Source: Gammaproteobacteria bacterium UBA6173 (lineage in GTDB: Bacteria > Pseudomonadota > Gammaproteobacteria > Pseudomonadales > Pseudohongiellaceae). Taken from it: a DNA stretch of 29,231 nt. Numbering within the stretch: position 1 is the first letter of the stretch; every line of letters starts with the position of its first letter. The notes beneath the pieces were generated by a model. It saw nothing but the letters and a program-made list of their open reading frames with translations, had not been told where the DNA came from and did no database searches. The stretch spans positions 917 to 30,147 of the forward strand of contig DITX01000069.1 of assembly GCA_002422225.1 (NCBI GenBank). The letters are read 5' to 3'. Shown here one piece after another: positions 16,931 through 24,774 of the stretch. The position numbers and the translations under genes are program-made.

Positions 16931-17634
16931 AACCAAGCAATCAATCTGAAGCTGCCTTGCACCACTCTCCGATGATTTTGTTGTCACTGGCATCCTTGAT
17001 TTCAGCCAGCACCAGCAGTGGATTAGCCTTGTTTATTGGTTTGACCAGTTGCCTAGTATTACTGATCAGTAGCACCCTTGTGTGGCTGGGCCGTCCTTGG
17101 CTGCAAAAAGAAGCCCTGCTCGCGCGCGCGGATTCGGCACTGACTGTGGCTGTTGTTGCACTGCTCTTGGCCTCTGTTGTGAGCTTAGTCAGTGTGATTA
17201 TTCAGATGACACGTTTTGAAGCGTTTGTCACAGCCGGTATCTGGCTACCATTGATTGCATCAAATGCGTTGATTTACATGCACCTGTTACGTTCATGGGA
17301 ATCTTTTGAAACAAACATGGTAGGCACAGCCATGGTGCGAGGCATTCAGTTTACAGCCGTGTTGTTGGTGCTGGCGCTCTTGCGGGAAGTGCTGGGTCAT
17401 GGCAGCATTTTGACAAACCTGCAGCTGTTGTTGCCGTCGCTTCCACAATCCGGGGTGAGTATTTTTGGCAACTATCCGCGTCTTAAAGTGTTTGCTTTGC
17501 CAGCAGGCGGTTTATTGGTAGTGGGTCTTGCTCTAGCCTTGATTGAGCAGATGCGACTCAGAAAGCCGCGCCTCGGCCATACCCGTTTGCCGTCGGATGA
17601 AAAACGCGTCAGAGTAACCGGGCGGATACAATGA
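16927..17634 (+). CDS. rsxE: RsxE/RnfE-like integral membrane subunit, lacking the cluster cysteines
   Basis: Sister subunit of RsxA in the Rnf core. 235 residues from the ATG at 16927, chosen because it forms the same ATGA overlap seen at the other rsx junctions; an upstream in-frame ATG at 16912 lies inside rsxD. About six membrane helices. Family segments include IWLPLIASN (about 105-113), LLREVLGHGS (about 151-160) and LPAGGLLVVGLALAL near the end. The two Cys that in E. coli RsxE lie in LLGLCPLL and VTNCIV are Ala22 and Ala114 here. The single Cys (Cys42) is elsewhere in a helix. Divergence from E. coli is high, but the frame is intact. Its stop overlaps nth by ATGA. Confidence 0.85.
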   Translation: MKPSNQSEAALHHSPMILLSLASLISASTSSGLALFIGLTSCLVLLISSTLVWLGRPWLQKEALLARADSALTVAVVALLLASVVSLVSVIIQMTRFEAFVTAGIWLPLIASNALIYMHLLRSWESFETNMVGTAMVRGIQFTAVLLVLALLREVLGHGSILTNLQLLLPSLPQSGVSIFGNYPRLKVFALPAGGLLVVGLALALIEQMRLRKPRLGHTRLPSDEKRVRVTGRIQ

Positions 17635-18266
17635 ACCGCGACAAACGCTATGCCATTTTTTCACGCCTGCGCGCCGAAAATCCCAACCCCACCACTGAAT
17701 TGGAGTTTTCGTCGACGTTTGAGTTATTGATTGCCGTGATTCTGTCGGCGCAGGCCACCGATGTCAGTGTGAACAAAGCCACCTGCGTGTTATACAAAGT
17801 CGCCAACACGCCTGAGGCGATATTGGCCTTGGGTGTAGACGGACTAAAAGCGTATATCAAAACAATTGGCCTGTTTAATACCAAGGCCGAAAACGTAATC
17901 AAAACCTGTAGGGCATTGGTCGAGCTGCACCATTCTGTAGTTCCGGACAATCGCGAGCAGCTGGAAGCATTACCCGGTGTTGGGCGAAAAACTGCCAATG
18001 TGGTGCTGAATACTGCGTTCCGTCAACCTGCAATGGCGGTTGATACACATATCTTCAGAGTGTCGAATCGCACAGGGATAGCCCCCGGTAAAAATGTGCT
18101 GGAGGTCGAAAAGCGCCTTGTGAAACTGATTCCCGAAGAATTTCTGCTAGATGCGCACCACTGGTTGATTCTGCATGGGCGCTACGTGTGTATCGCACGC
18201 AAGCCGCGTTGTGGTGCGTGCATCATTCATGATTTGTGTGAGTTCAAACAAAAAACTGAGGAATAA
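17631..18266 (+). CDS. nth: Endonuclease III (DNA glycosylase/AP lyase)
   Basis: Bifunctional base-excision repair enzyme that removes oxidised pyrimidines. 211 residues, usual length. The helix-hairpin-helix LPGVGRKTANVVLN holds the catalytic Lys; VDTHIFRVSNR holds the catalytic Asp. The C-terminal [4Fe-4S] loop C-x6-C-x2-C-x5-C (CIARKPRCGACIIHDLC) is complete. It overlaps rsxE by ATGA, matching the rsx-nth arrangement of E. coli and Pseudomonas. The following glycosyltransferase starts 5 nt later. Confidence 0.97.
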   Translation: MNRDKRYAIFSRLRAENPNPTTELEFSSTFELLIAVILSAQATDVSVNKATCVLYKVANTPEAILALGVDGLKAYIKTIGLFNTKAENVIKTCRALVELHHSVVPDNREQLEALPGVGRKTANVVLNTAFRQPAMAVDTHIFRVSNRTGIAPGKNVLEVEKRLVKLIPEEFLLDAHHWLILHGRYVCIARKPRCGACIIHDLCEFKQKTEE

Positions 18267-18271
18267 GGCCT

Positions 18272-19111
18272 ATGCGCGTGAGTGTTGTGCTGTCCACCTA
18301 TAACTCGCCAGCCTGGCTCGAGAAAGTGGTGACTGGGTACTTCTGTCAGTCTACGCTGGATTTCGAAATGATCATCGCTGACGACGGTTCCCGGGAGGAT
18401 ACTGCACAACTGATTCAAAGACTGCAGACACAGGCACCCTTCCCGATTAAACATATCTGGCAGCGTGACGACGGTTTTCGCAAATGCCGGATACTCAACA
18501 AGGCGGTGTTGCATACCAGTTCACCCTACCTGATTTTCAGTGACGGTGACTGTATCCCGCGCGCTGACTTTGTCGCAACACATGTCACACGGGCTGAGCC
18601 AGGGTTTTATTTGTCGGGCAGTTATTACAAATTACCAATGAGCACCAGCGTGGCAATCGGTCACGACGACATTAAAGCTGGTCGTTGTTTTAACAAAGAC
18701 TGGTTGCATGCACATGGGCTGCCGCGTACACGAAAAACCTTAAAAATTTCCGCCAACCCGTTCTGGGCGAAGGTGCTGAACCGCGTCACACCAACGCGCT
18801 GCAATCTGAAAGGCTCAAACGCTTCGGTCTGGCGTGATGATGTTTTGAAGGTCAACGGTTTTGACGAACGCATGCCGTGGGGCGGCGAGGATCGCGAATT
18901 TGGTGTACGTTTGATTAACGCGGGCATCAAACCCCGGCATGTGCGTTACGACGCGATTTGTATTCACCTGGATCACGCACGCGGTTATGTGGATGCGGAG
19001 CGTGTCAAAGCCAATAAAACCCTTCGGCAATACAACGAAAAAAATCGTGTTGTGACAACCGATCATGGTATCCAGCAATTACTCGAAAGTGGTTATTCAG
19101 CGAAGTTTTAA
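18272..19111 (+). CDS. Family 2 glycosyltransferase with galactosyltransferase-like C-terminal domain
   Basis: Probable sugar transferase for a surface polysaccharide or lipopolysaccharide; substrate unknown. 279 residues. The GT-A nucleotide-sugar fold starts VSVVLSTYNSPAWLE (about 3-17) with IIADDGS, the metal-binding DGD is in FSDGDCIPRADF (about 89-100), and the C-terminal WGGEDREFGVRLINAG (about 204-219) is the signature of the Glyco_transf_7C family. A strong GAGGAATAAGG ribosome site overlaps the nth stop, so it is probably the last gene of the rsx-nth transcript. It converges with the next gene, sharing 15 bp of coding sequence. Confidence 0.88.
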   Translation: MRVSVVLSTYNSPAWLEKVVTGYFCQSTLDFEMIIADDGSREDTAQLIQRLQTQAPFPIKHIWQRDDGFRKCRILNKAVLHTSSPYLIFSDGDCIPRADFVATHVTRAEPGFYLSGSYYKLPMSTSVAIGHDDIKAGRCFNKDWLHAHGLPRTRKTLKISANPFWAKVLNRVTPTRCNLKGSNASVWRDDVLKVNGFDERMPWGGEDREFGVRLINAGIKPRHVRYDAICIHLDHARGYVDAERVKANKTLRQYNEKNRVVTTDHGIQQLLESGYSAKF

Positions 19112-20002
19112 CTCAAGGCTGTTCAGCCACTTGAGCCAACGACTGCCCTGCAAGGGATGATAAACCCACGGGGTCTGCACCTGATCTCGATTTGCCACAT
19201 TATCGCAAATGCTGAGAAAATCTTCTGCATACGGCAACGTGTCAGCACTGCGCGCCAAAAAGCGCTCGGCTTCTTGGCCTTGCATCCACGCCAGCGGATA
19301 GAAGCCGCACTGGTGCTTTTGTTCACCGAGTCGCAGCGCCAGTGTTCTGCGTTTGCCGCGCCAGGTCGGCGCTGCTGGCAACCAGGCCACAAATGGACTT
19401 CGCCAGTACGCCATAGGTAAAAACAGTTGACGCGCGCGTTGTTCATTGATGGATTCGCGGCCGCCAAATTGCCACATGTTGGCTCTGAGTCTGCCAACCG
19501 ATGCAATAAAAATGTCTGAGTACCAGGCGCCGGCGCTGCTATCAGGTCGCCTGTTATAGTACAGATTGTCGGCGGCAACATACTCAATCTGGTTACGTTG
19601 CCTTTCACTGCCTTTCAAGAATGCGTGATGGACAAATCCACGCTTTTTGTCGCTAGCAAACCAGTCTTCCAAGGCTTGTGCATCATCAAGCGTCACTGGG
19701 CGCGTCAGTTGCATGTCGTCCTGCAAGGTGCACATCAGATCTTCGTTGCCCAGTGTATCAAGCGCCAACTGTAGATTGGCGTACAAGCCACCGTGTTTGC
19801 TGTTCAGGGAGGTGTCAGGACTGGTTGGCTGGATAACGCGGTAATCTTTTTGCGCCTGATTCAGTACATCGATAGTGGCGGGATCTGTGCTGTTGTCATC
19901 AATGATCAGGACCGGAAAGTCGGGTGCGCAATAGCGGATGCTGTCTAGGCAGTGAGCCAGAAAGTCAGCGCGATTGTACGAAAAGATCACAAAATGCAGC
20001 AT
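19097..20002 (-). CDS. Glycosyltransferase-like protein (GT-A fold)
   Basis: 301-residue protein. Its N-terminus (HFVIFSYNRADFLAHCLDSI, then VLIIDDNSTDP) is that of family 2 glycosyltransferases, and the acidic CTLQDDMQL (about 92-100) is a plausible metal-binding motif. The rest is rich in aromatic and Arg residues and I cannot place it in a named subfamily. No signal peptide or membrane helix is evident. It overlaps the plus-strand glycosyltransferase tail-to-tail by 15 bp (19097-19111). It lies 95 bp downstream of argG, with a hairpin between. Function in surface glycan synthesis is inferred only from the fold and its neighbour. Confidence 0.75.
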   Translation of the reverse strand: MLHFVIFSYNRADFLAHCLDSIRYCAPDFPVLIIDDNSTDPATIDVLNQAQKDYRVIQPTSPDTSLNSKHGGLYANLQLALDTLGNEDLMCTLQDDMQLTRPVTLDDAQALEDWFASDKKRGFVHHAFLKGSERQRNQIEYVAADNLYYNRRPDSSAGAWYSDIFIASVGRLRANMWQFGGRESINEQRARQLFLPMAYWRSPFVAWLPAAPTWRGKRRTLALRLGEQKHQCGFYPLAWMQGQEAERFLARSADTLPYAEDFLSICDNVANRDQVQTPWVYHPLQGSRWLKWLNSLELKLR

Positions 20003-20048
20003 GGTCTGGGTGGGTATGGACGCGAGATTCCAGGGATAAACTTCAGGA

Positions 20049-20083
20049 CTGCACCATAACCAACCGCTTCAGTCATGGTGCAG
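20049..20083. terminator. Long-loop hairpin between argG and the glycosyltransferase gene
   Basis: CTGCACCAT and ATGGTGCAG form a perfect 9-bp inverted repeat with a 17-nt loop. It begins 14 nt after the argG stop on the minus strand. There is no U-tract on either strand, so it may be a Rho-assisted or 3'-end-protecting structure, or an operator for the downstream gene. Confidence 0.35.
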
Positions 20084-20097
20084 ATATGCCGTACTTG

Positions 20098-21312
20098 TCA
20101 GATTTTGCGGCCCTTGCCTGCGGCAATGCGCAGTCGCAGTGCGTTGAGCTTGATAAACCCGCCTGCATCCGCCTGATTATAAGCGCCTGCGTCATCTTCG
20201 AAGGTAGCAATTTTCATGTCAAATAATGAATCAACCGATTCCCGACCTACAACAGCGACGTTACCCTTGTACAGTTTCAAGCGCACAGTGCCGTTGACGT
20301 ATTGTTGAGAATAGTCAATCAGCGCCTGCAAAGCTTTGCGCTCTGGTGAGAACCAATAGCCGTTGTATACCAGTGATGCATATTTAGGCATCAGTTCATC
20401 CTTCAGATGCGCTAACTCGCGATCCAATGTCAACGATTCAATAGCGCGGTGCGCTTTCAGCATGATTGTGCCGCCAGGCGTTTCGTAACAACCACGGGAT
20501 TTCATGCCCACGTAGCGGTTTTCAACGATGTCAGCACGACCAATACCATTGGCGCCGCCTACTTTGTTCAAGTGCGTCAAGACGCTGGCCGGCGACATGG
20601 CTTGACCGTCAATGGAAACGATATCGCCATTTTGATAACCGAGTTCAATATAGGTCGCCTTATCTGGCGCATTTTCTGGTGATACCGACCATAACCACAT
20701 GTCATCTTCAGGTTCCGCACCCGGGTTTTCGAGGTGATCGCCTTCATAGGAGATATGAAGCAAGTTGGCATCCATCGAGTACGGAGATTTTTGGCCACGT
20801 TTCTTTTCAACCGGAATATTGTGTGCTTCGCAATAGGCCATCAGCTTGTCTCGCGAGTTCAGATCCCACTCACGCCACGGTGCAATGACTCGAATACCGG
20901 GTTTCAGTGCATAGGCGCTGAGTTCAAAGCGCACCTGATCGTTACCTTTACCGGTAGCGCCATGTGAAATGGCGTCAGCGCCAGTTTCATTGGCAATTTC
21001 GACCAGTCTTTTGGCAATCAGCGGGCGCGCGATCGACGTACCCAGCAGATATTCCCCCTCATAAATTGCGTTGGCACGGAACATCGGGAATACAAAGTCG
21101 CGAACAAACTCTTCACGCAGATCTTCGATATAAATTTGTTTGATGCCCATCGCCTGCGCTTTGGCACGGGCCGGTTCGAGCTCCTCACCTTGTCCCAGGT
21201 CAGCCGTGAAGGTAACAACTTCGCACTGATAGGTCTCCATCAGCCATTTTGCGATTACTGACGTATCCAGACCACCGGAATAAGCCAAAACGACTTTCTT
21301 AATGCCAGACAT
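20098..21312 (-). CDS. argG: Argininosuccinate synthase
   Basis: ATP-dependent condensation of citrulline and aspartate, the penultimate step of arginine synthesis. 404 residues, the length of the common bacterial form. The PP-loop AYSGGLDTSVI (about 9-19) starts the protein; SHGATGKGNDQVRFEL (about 117-132) and KSRGCYETPGG (about 268-278) bind substrates. The ATG at 21312 has an AGGAG ribosome site. argF, which acts just before it in the pathway, lies in the same window at 24775, but the two are in separate transcripts. Confidence 0.98.
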   Translation of the reverse strand: MSGIKKVVLAYSGGLDTSVIAKWLMETYQCEVVTFTADLGQGEELEPARAKAQAMGIKQIYIEDLREEFVRDFVFPMFRANAIYEGEYLLGTSIARPLIAKRLVEIANETGADAISHGATGKGNDQVRFELSAYALKPGIRVIAPWREWDLNSRDKLMAYCEAHNIPVEKKRGQKSPYSMDANLLHISYEGDHLENPGAEPEDDMWLWSVSPENAPDKATYIELGYQNGDIVSIDGQAMSPASVLTHLNKVGGANGIGRADIVENRYVGMKSRGCYETPGGTIMLKAHRAIESLTLDRELAHLKDELMPKYASLVYNGYWFSPERKALQALIDYSQQYVNGTVRLKLYKGNVAVVGRESVDSLFDMKIATFEDDAGAYNQADAGGFIKLNALRLRIAAGKGRKI

Positions 21313-21415
21313 GCTGAGCTCCTGATACTTAAAGCAGAATTCTTGAGTGTGGAGGGAAAAACGGATCCCCGGGTCATTGGGGAAAAACAGATGCTGCCCC
21401 CGATTCAGGTGGCCA

Positions 21416-21444
21416 TTGTAACCTTAACAAATCAGGTTTTCGAC
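21416..21444 (-). promoter_or_regulatory. Candidate argG promoter
   Basis: On the minus strand TCGAAA, a 17-bp spacer and TACAAT form a plausible -35/-10 pair (4/6 and 5/6 matches), about 100 nt upstream of the argG ATG. It lies in the 155-bp gap after motY. I see no clear ArgR box. Confidence 0.35.
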
Positions 21445-21467
21445 ATTGTCTTGCAGACAAGCCTTGG

Positions 21468-22361
21468 TCAATCGCGCAATAAGCGAATGGTGACCCGCCT
21501 ATTTCGATCTCGGTCCGCCGCTGTGCGTTCATCTCGAATCACTCGAAATTCCGGGGTGGAACCAAAAAAGCGGGTTGCCAACATTGCTTCGTCAATGCCC
21601 TGCGACAGCAAGTATTCGTGCACAGCATAAGCACGTATTCTCGAAAATTCCAGATTATCGCGGGGGTTGCCCGAACCGTCAGTGAAGCCATTTATTTCGA
21701 ATTGATAAACACGAGGGTCTGCTTTGACATAGGTAACGATGTCATCGAGCTGCTTTTTCATGGCGGCATCAAGCTCGCGCTGCCCGCTGCGCCACAGTAC
21801 GGTTGATCGTTCAATCTGAGCAAAGTTGACTGGCAGCAGTTGGCCCGTGCACTGGGTATACTCCTGATAAGAATTGCCAAAATTGACCGGTGAAATGCCG
21901 ACATGCACCGACTCATCTTCGCTGTACCACGCGCGACGCATCAATGTAGGCACCATGCCTCGGTTCAGTTCTGCCAGCATCAAGCGACTTCGTGCGGCAT
22001 CGAGGCTGACAAGTGGACTGGTGATTGCCACATCGACATAACCAAGATCACGCACTGGCATATCATTACGCCAAACGGGTGGCTGGGACGTCAGCAGTGC
22101 CCTGCCCGCTTGCATGGGGCTGTCGTAGGTTCGAAGCAGAAAACTGAGCGCTTCGCCAGCCTGATGATAAAACACCGCCTCGCCCAGTCCGGGTATTTGC
22201 TGGACTAGACTGCACTCAAATATCGAAGACTCAGTACGCCATGCTGCCTGATCAAAGTCAGCATAATAAGAACTTACTTTTCCCGAGGCGTTAAGGTTCG
22301 ATGCCACGAACATGCAGAGCGTCAGACAAAAAGATAAGGTACACTTACGCCGCGTTTTCAT
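21468..22361 (-). CDS. motY: Flagellar motor protein MotY (OmpA-like C-terminal domain)
   Basis: Periplasmic T-ring component that helps hold stators around the polar flagellar motor in Vibrio and Pseudomonas. From the ATG at 22361 (297 residues) a signal peptide is seen (KTRRK, then a hydrophobic stretch to NLNASG). The N-terminal MotY domain has an FECSL segment, a PPVW motif near residue 97 and a late QCTGQLLP. The C-terminal OmpA/peptidoglycan-binding domain has the NGFTDGSG, NLEFSRIRAYAV and DRDRNRRV motifs. The frame opens at 22445, but the extra 28 residues lack secretion features. The argG-motY-pyrC-rnt order is that of Pseudomonas, which supports MotY over a generic OmpA-like protein. 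Confidence 0.88.
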   Translation of the reverse strand: MKTRRKCTLSFCLTLCMFVASNLNASGKVSSYYADFDQAAWRTESSIFECSLVQQIPGLGEAVFYHQAGEALSFLLRTYDSPMQAGRALLTSQPPVWRNDMPVRDLGYVDVAITSPLVSLDAARSRLMLAELNRGMVPTLMRRAWYSEDESVHVGISPVNFGNSYQEYTQCTGQLLPVNFAQIERSTVLWRSGQRELDAAMKKQLDDIVTYVKADPRVYQFEINGFTDGSGNPRDNLEFSRIRAYAVHEYLLSQGIDEAMLATRFFGSTPEFRVIRDERTAADRDRNRRVTIRLLRD

Positions 22362-22483
22362 ACCGGGGACAAAAATTCCTGTTGATGCCAGACCTGTAGA
22401 TGCCAGAGGGGCAGCACTTCTCGAATTACTTGATCGGCAGATCAACTTAAAACTTTATAAAAATCTTTAGGTAAGCTTCAACC

Positions 22484-23545
22484 ATGAACGAATTGACGAT
22501 CATCCGGCCTGATGACTGGCACCTGCATTTGCGTGATGGCGATGTACTTTCAACACTGGTCGGGCACACATCACAGCGCTTTCATCGCGCGATTGTGATG
22601 CCAAACCTGAAACCGCCGGTCAGTTCGACTGCCGCCGCCCTTGCCTATCATCAACGCATTGTAGACGTCACTGCGCCCGGTGTTGATTTTCAGCCGCTGA
22701 TGACATTGTATCTGACAGACCAGCTGAAACCTGAGGAAATTATCCGCGCTAAAAATAGCGGCGTGGTGTTTGCAGTCAAGTACTACCCGGCCGGCGCAAC
22801 CACCCATTCAGAGAGTGGCGTCACAGCCATGAGTAATGTCTACCCCGTGCTTGAAATGTTGGCAGAAGTTGGCATGCCGCTGCTGGTGCATGGTGAAGTG
22901 ACCGATGAACATGTCGATATTTTTGATCGTGAAAAAGTATTTATCGATACTCTGTTGATGCCGTTGACTCAGCGGTTCCCGACCCTAAAAATTGTGATGG
23001 AGCATATCACCACCGCAGACGCTGCATCGTTTGTAAAAGGTGCAGGCGATCGCGTTGCGGCAACAATTACGCCTCAACATTTACTCTACAATCGCAACCA
23101 TATGTTAGTGGGTGGTGTGAGACCCCACTTGTATTGTTTGCCGGTGCTCAAACGCAATATTCACCAGCAGGCTTTGCTGGATGTGGCGACCAGTGCTCAT
23201 AAGCGGTTTTTTCTGGGCACTGATTCTGCGCCGCACGCACAGCCTACTAAAGAAACTGCCTGTGGTTGTGCGGGATGTTACAGTGCTCACGCGGCGATTG
23301 AGTTATACGCCGAAGCCTTTGAACAGGCAGGTGCGCTGCACAGACTGGAAGCATTTGCTTCCTTTTATGGGCCTGATTTTTACGGTTTGCCACGTAACAG
23401 CGATACCATCACATTAATACGCGAGCCGTGGACCGTGCCTGCACACTACCGTTTTGGCAGCAGCACCTTGGTTCCTCTCAGAGCCGGTGAAAGCATTCAA
23501 TGGCGGCTGAAAACAGCGTTGCCGGAGCAAGTTTCTAATGCATGA
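22484..23545 (+). CDS. pyrC: Dihydroorotase (PyrC, E. coli type)
   Basis: Zinc enzyme of pyrimidine synthesis that cyclises carbamoyl-aspartate to dihydroorotate. 353 residues. Metal ligands are HLH (His13, His15), the carboxylated Lys99 in VKYYPAGATT, the His in LLVHGEVTD and in VMEHIT, and the catalytic Asp in FLGTDSAPH. The first-strand sequence TIIRPDDWHLHLRDG is typical of type II PyrC. No strong ribosome site is seen before the ATG at 22484. It overlaps rnt by 8 nt and is divergent from motY. Confidence 0.97.
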   Translation: MNELTIIRPDDWHLHLRDGDVLSTLVGHTSQRFHRAIVMPNLKPPVSSTAAALAYHQRIVDVTAPGVDFQPLMTLYLTDQLKPEEIIRAKNSGVVFAVKYYPAGATTHSESGVTAMSNVYPVLEMLAEVGMPLLVHGEVTDEHVDIFDREKVFIDTLLMPLTQRFPTLKIVMEHITTADAASFVKGAGDRVAATITPQHLLYNRNHMLVGGVRPHLYCLPVLKRNIHQQALLDVATSAHKRFFLGTDSAPHAQPTKETACGCAGCYSAHAAIELYAEAFEQAGALHRLEAFASFYGPDFYGLPRNSDTITLIREPWTVPAHYRFGSSTLVPLRAGESIQWRLKTALPEQVSNA

Positions 23546-24182
23546 TTACGACGATAATGATGGTGCTGATACGCTGATGTCAGCGCGTTTTCGCGGTTAT
23601 TTACCGGTAGTGGTGGATATCGAATGTGGCGGTTTTAATGCCAAAACCGATGCTATTCTTGAAATCTCGGCAGTCATTCTGGGAATGAGTGAGAAGTCTA
23701 TCCTGCAAGTTGAGCAGACCTATTTCCATCGCGTGATACCTTTTGAAGGTTCAAACATAGAGGAGGCTGCGCTTAAATTTACGGGAATAGACCCTTGGCA
23801 CCCGCTGCGAATAGCCCGCTCTGAAAAGGATGTGTTTAACGATTTATTTAAGTCGATCAGAACATCGATGAAGTCAAACGGCTGCAAACGCGCCATCCTG
23901 GTTGCGCACAATGCACATTTTGATCATGGGTTTATCAACGCGGCCGCGGCAAGGCACGACCTTAAGCGCAATCCATTCCACCCTTTTTCCAGTTTTGACA
24001 CCGCGACGCTGAGTGGTCTGGCGTATGGGCAGACGGTACTGGCCAGAGCATGTGAGGCTGCGGGTATCAGTTTTGATAATAAAGAAGCGCATTCAGCAAA
24101 GTATGATGCTGAAAAGACGGCGCAACTATTCTGCAAAATCGTCAATCGCTGGCAGGCAATGGGAGGGTGGCCACTGTCGTGA
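23538..24182 (+). CDS. rnt: Ribonuclease T
   Basis: DEDD-family 3'-5' exoribonuclease that trims tRNA and other stable RNA 3' ends. 214 residues, usual length. Exo I VVDIECGGFNAKTDAILEIS (with Asp and Glu ligands), Exo II AHNAHFDHGFINAA and Exo III HSAKYDAEKTA are all intact, and the RNase T-specific KRNPFHPFSSFDTATLSGLA is present. The N-terminus before FRGYLPV is Asp-rich; the ATG at 23538 overlaps the pyrC stop by 8 nt (ATGCATGA), while an in-frame ATG at codon 14 is an alternative start. Confidence 0.96.
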   Translation: MHDYDDNDGADTLMSARFRGYLPVVVDIECGGFNAKTDAILEISAVILGMSEKSILQVEQTYFHRVIPFEGSNIEEAALKFTGIDPWHPLRIARSEKDVFNDLFKSIRTSMKSNGCKRAILVAHNAHFDHGFINAAAARHDLKRNPFHPFSSFDTATLSGLAYGQTVLARACEAAGISFDNKEAHSAKYDAEKTAQLFCKIVNRWQAMGGWPLS

Positions 24183-24218
24183 CCACCACGCCAGCATGAT
24201 GATCAGTTGGCGACAGTG
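24172..24218. terminator. Inverted repeat across the rnt/grxD convergent junction
   Basis: CACTGTCG (24172-24179) and CGACAGTG (24211-24218) are perfect 8-bp arms flanking a 31-nt loop. One arm is in the last codons of rnt and the other in the last codons of grxD. A shorter imperfect hairpin (GGTGG at 24166-24170 with CCACC at 24183-24187) is nested at the left. It could act as a bidirectional stop, though no U-tract is present. Confidence 0.3.
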
Positions 24219-24517
24219 TCTACCAAAGCCTGAAGTTCACCTTTTGAGTGCATCTCAGTGACGATGTCACATCCGCCCACCAGTTCGCCGTTGACGTAAA
24301 GCTGGGGGAATGTTGGCCAATTGGCAATTTTTGGTAATGTCGCCCTGATTTCCGGGTTTGCCAGAATATCTACATAGGCAAATCGTTTGCCACAGGCCAT
24401 CAGGCATTGAACGGTCTGTGCGGAAAAACCACACTGGGGCTGGTCTGGCGACCCTTTCATGTAAAGCAAAATACTGTTTGCGCTGATTTGATCGCGAATG
24501 GTCTGTTCAATACTCAT
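24203..24517 (-). CDS. grxD: Monothiol glutaredoxin (GrxD/Grx4 type)
   Basis: CGFS glutaredoxin involved in iron-sulfur cluster trafficking with BolA. From the ATG at 24517 it has 104 residues. The KGSPDQPQCGFS segment (about 21-32) carries the single active-site Cys, followed by the TFPQLYVNGELVGGCDI glutathione-binding segment. The frame extends to 24541, but MSIEQTIRDQI is the family-typical N-terminus. The ribosome site is weak. It converges on rnt with a 20-bp gap. Confidence 0.96.
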   Translation of the reverse strand: MSIEQTIRDQISANSILLYMKGSPDQPQCGFSAQTVQCLMACGKRFAYVDILANPEIRATLPKIANWPTFPQLYVNGELVGGCDIVTEMHSKGELQALVDTVAN

Positions 24518-24588
24518 GGTTAGGCTGCACCTGCGTGACATGATCGAAGAGCGGGCATTCTACATCATTCCGCGGGATTCGCCGATAA

Positions 24589-24616
24589 TTGCCGCCGTCA
24601 TGACTATTAATATAAG
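24589..24616 (+). promoter_or_regulatory. Candidate argF promoter
   Basis: TTGCCG, a 16-bp spacer and TATAAG (5/6 match to TATAAT) lie about 160 nt upstream of the argF ATG. If used, the message has a leader of about 150 nt that holds short inverted repeats (GGCTT...AAGCC near 24622-24638; CCCGG...CCGGG near 24726-24744). I see no convincing ArgR box. Confidence 0.4.
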
Positions 24617-24774
24617 ATACCCGGCTTATCTGCAAAGCCCTGTTAGGCAACGGGGACTTGGCGGTCGGCAGCAAATGAAAAAATGCCGAGTTTTGCTGAG
24701 TGTTGATGACAGCATTCAGACTGAGACCCGGTGCAGCTGGCCGGGCACATGCACTCCGGGAACCTTGTACCAAC

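Noticed and set aside
12869..17634. rsxA and rsxE as pseudogenes, explaining the lost cysteines.
   Set aside because: Both frames are full length, keep family C-terminal motifs and membrane helices, and are joined to neighbours by ATGA overlaps. Decay would be expected to break frames.
21446..21460. TTGTCT-TGC-AGACAA hairpin as a motY terminator.
   Set aside because: Stem is only 6 bp, AT-rich, without a U-tract, and it overlaps the region upstream of the candidate argG promoter.
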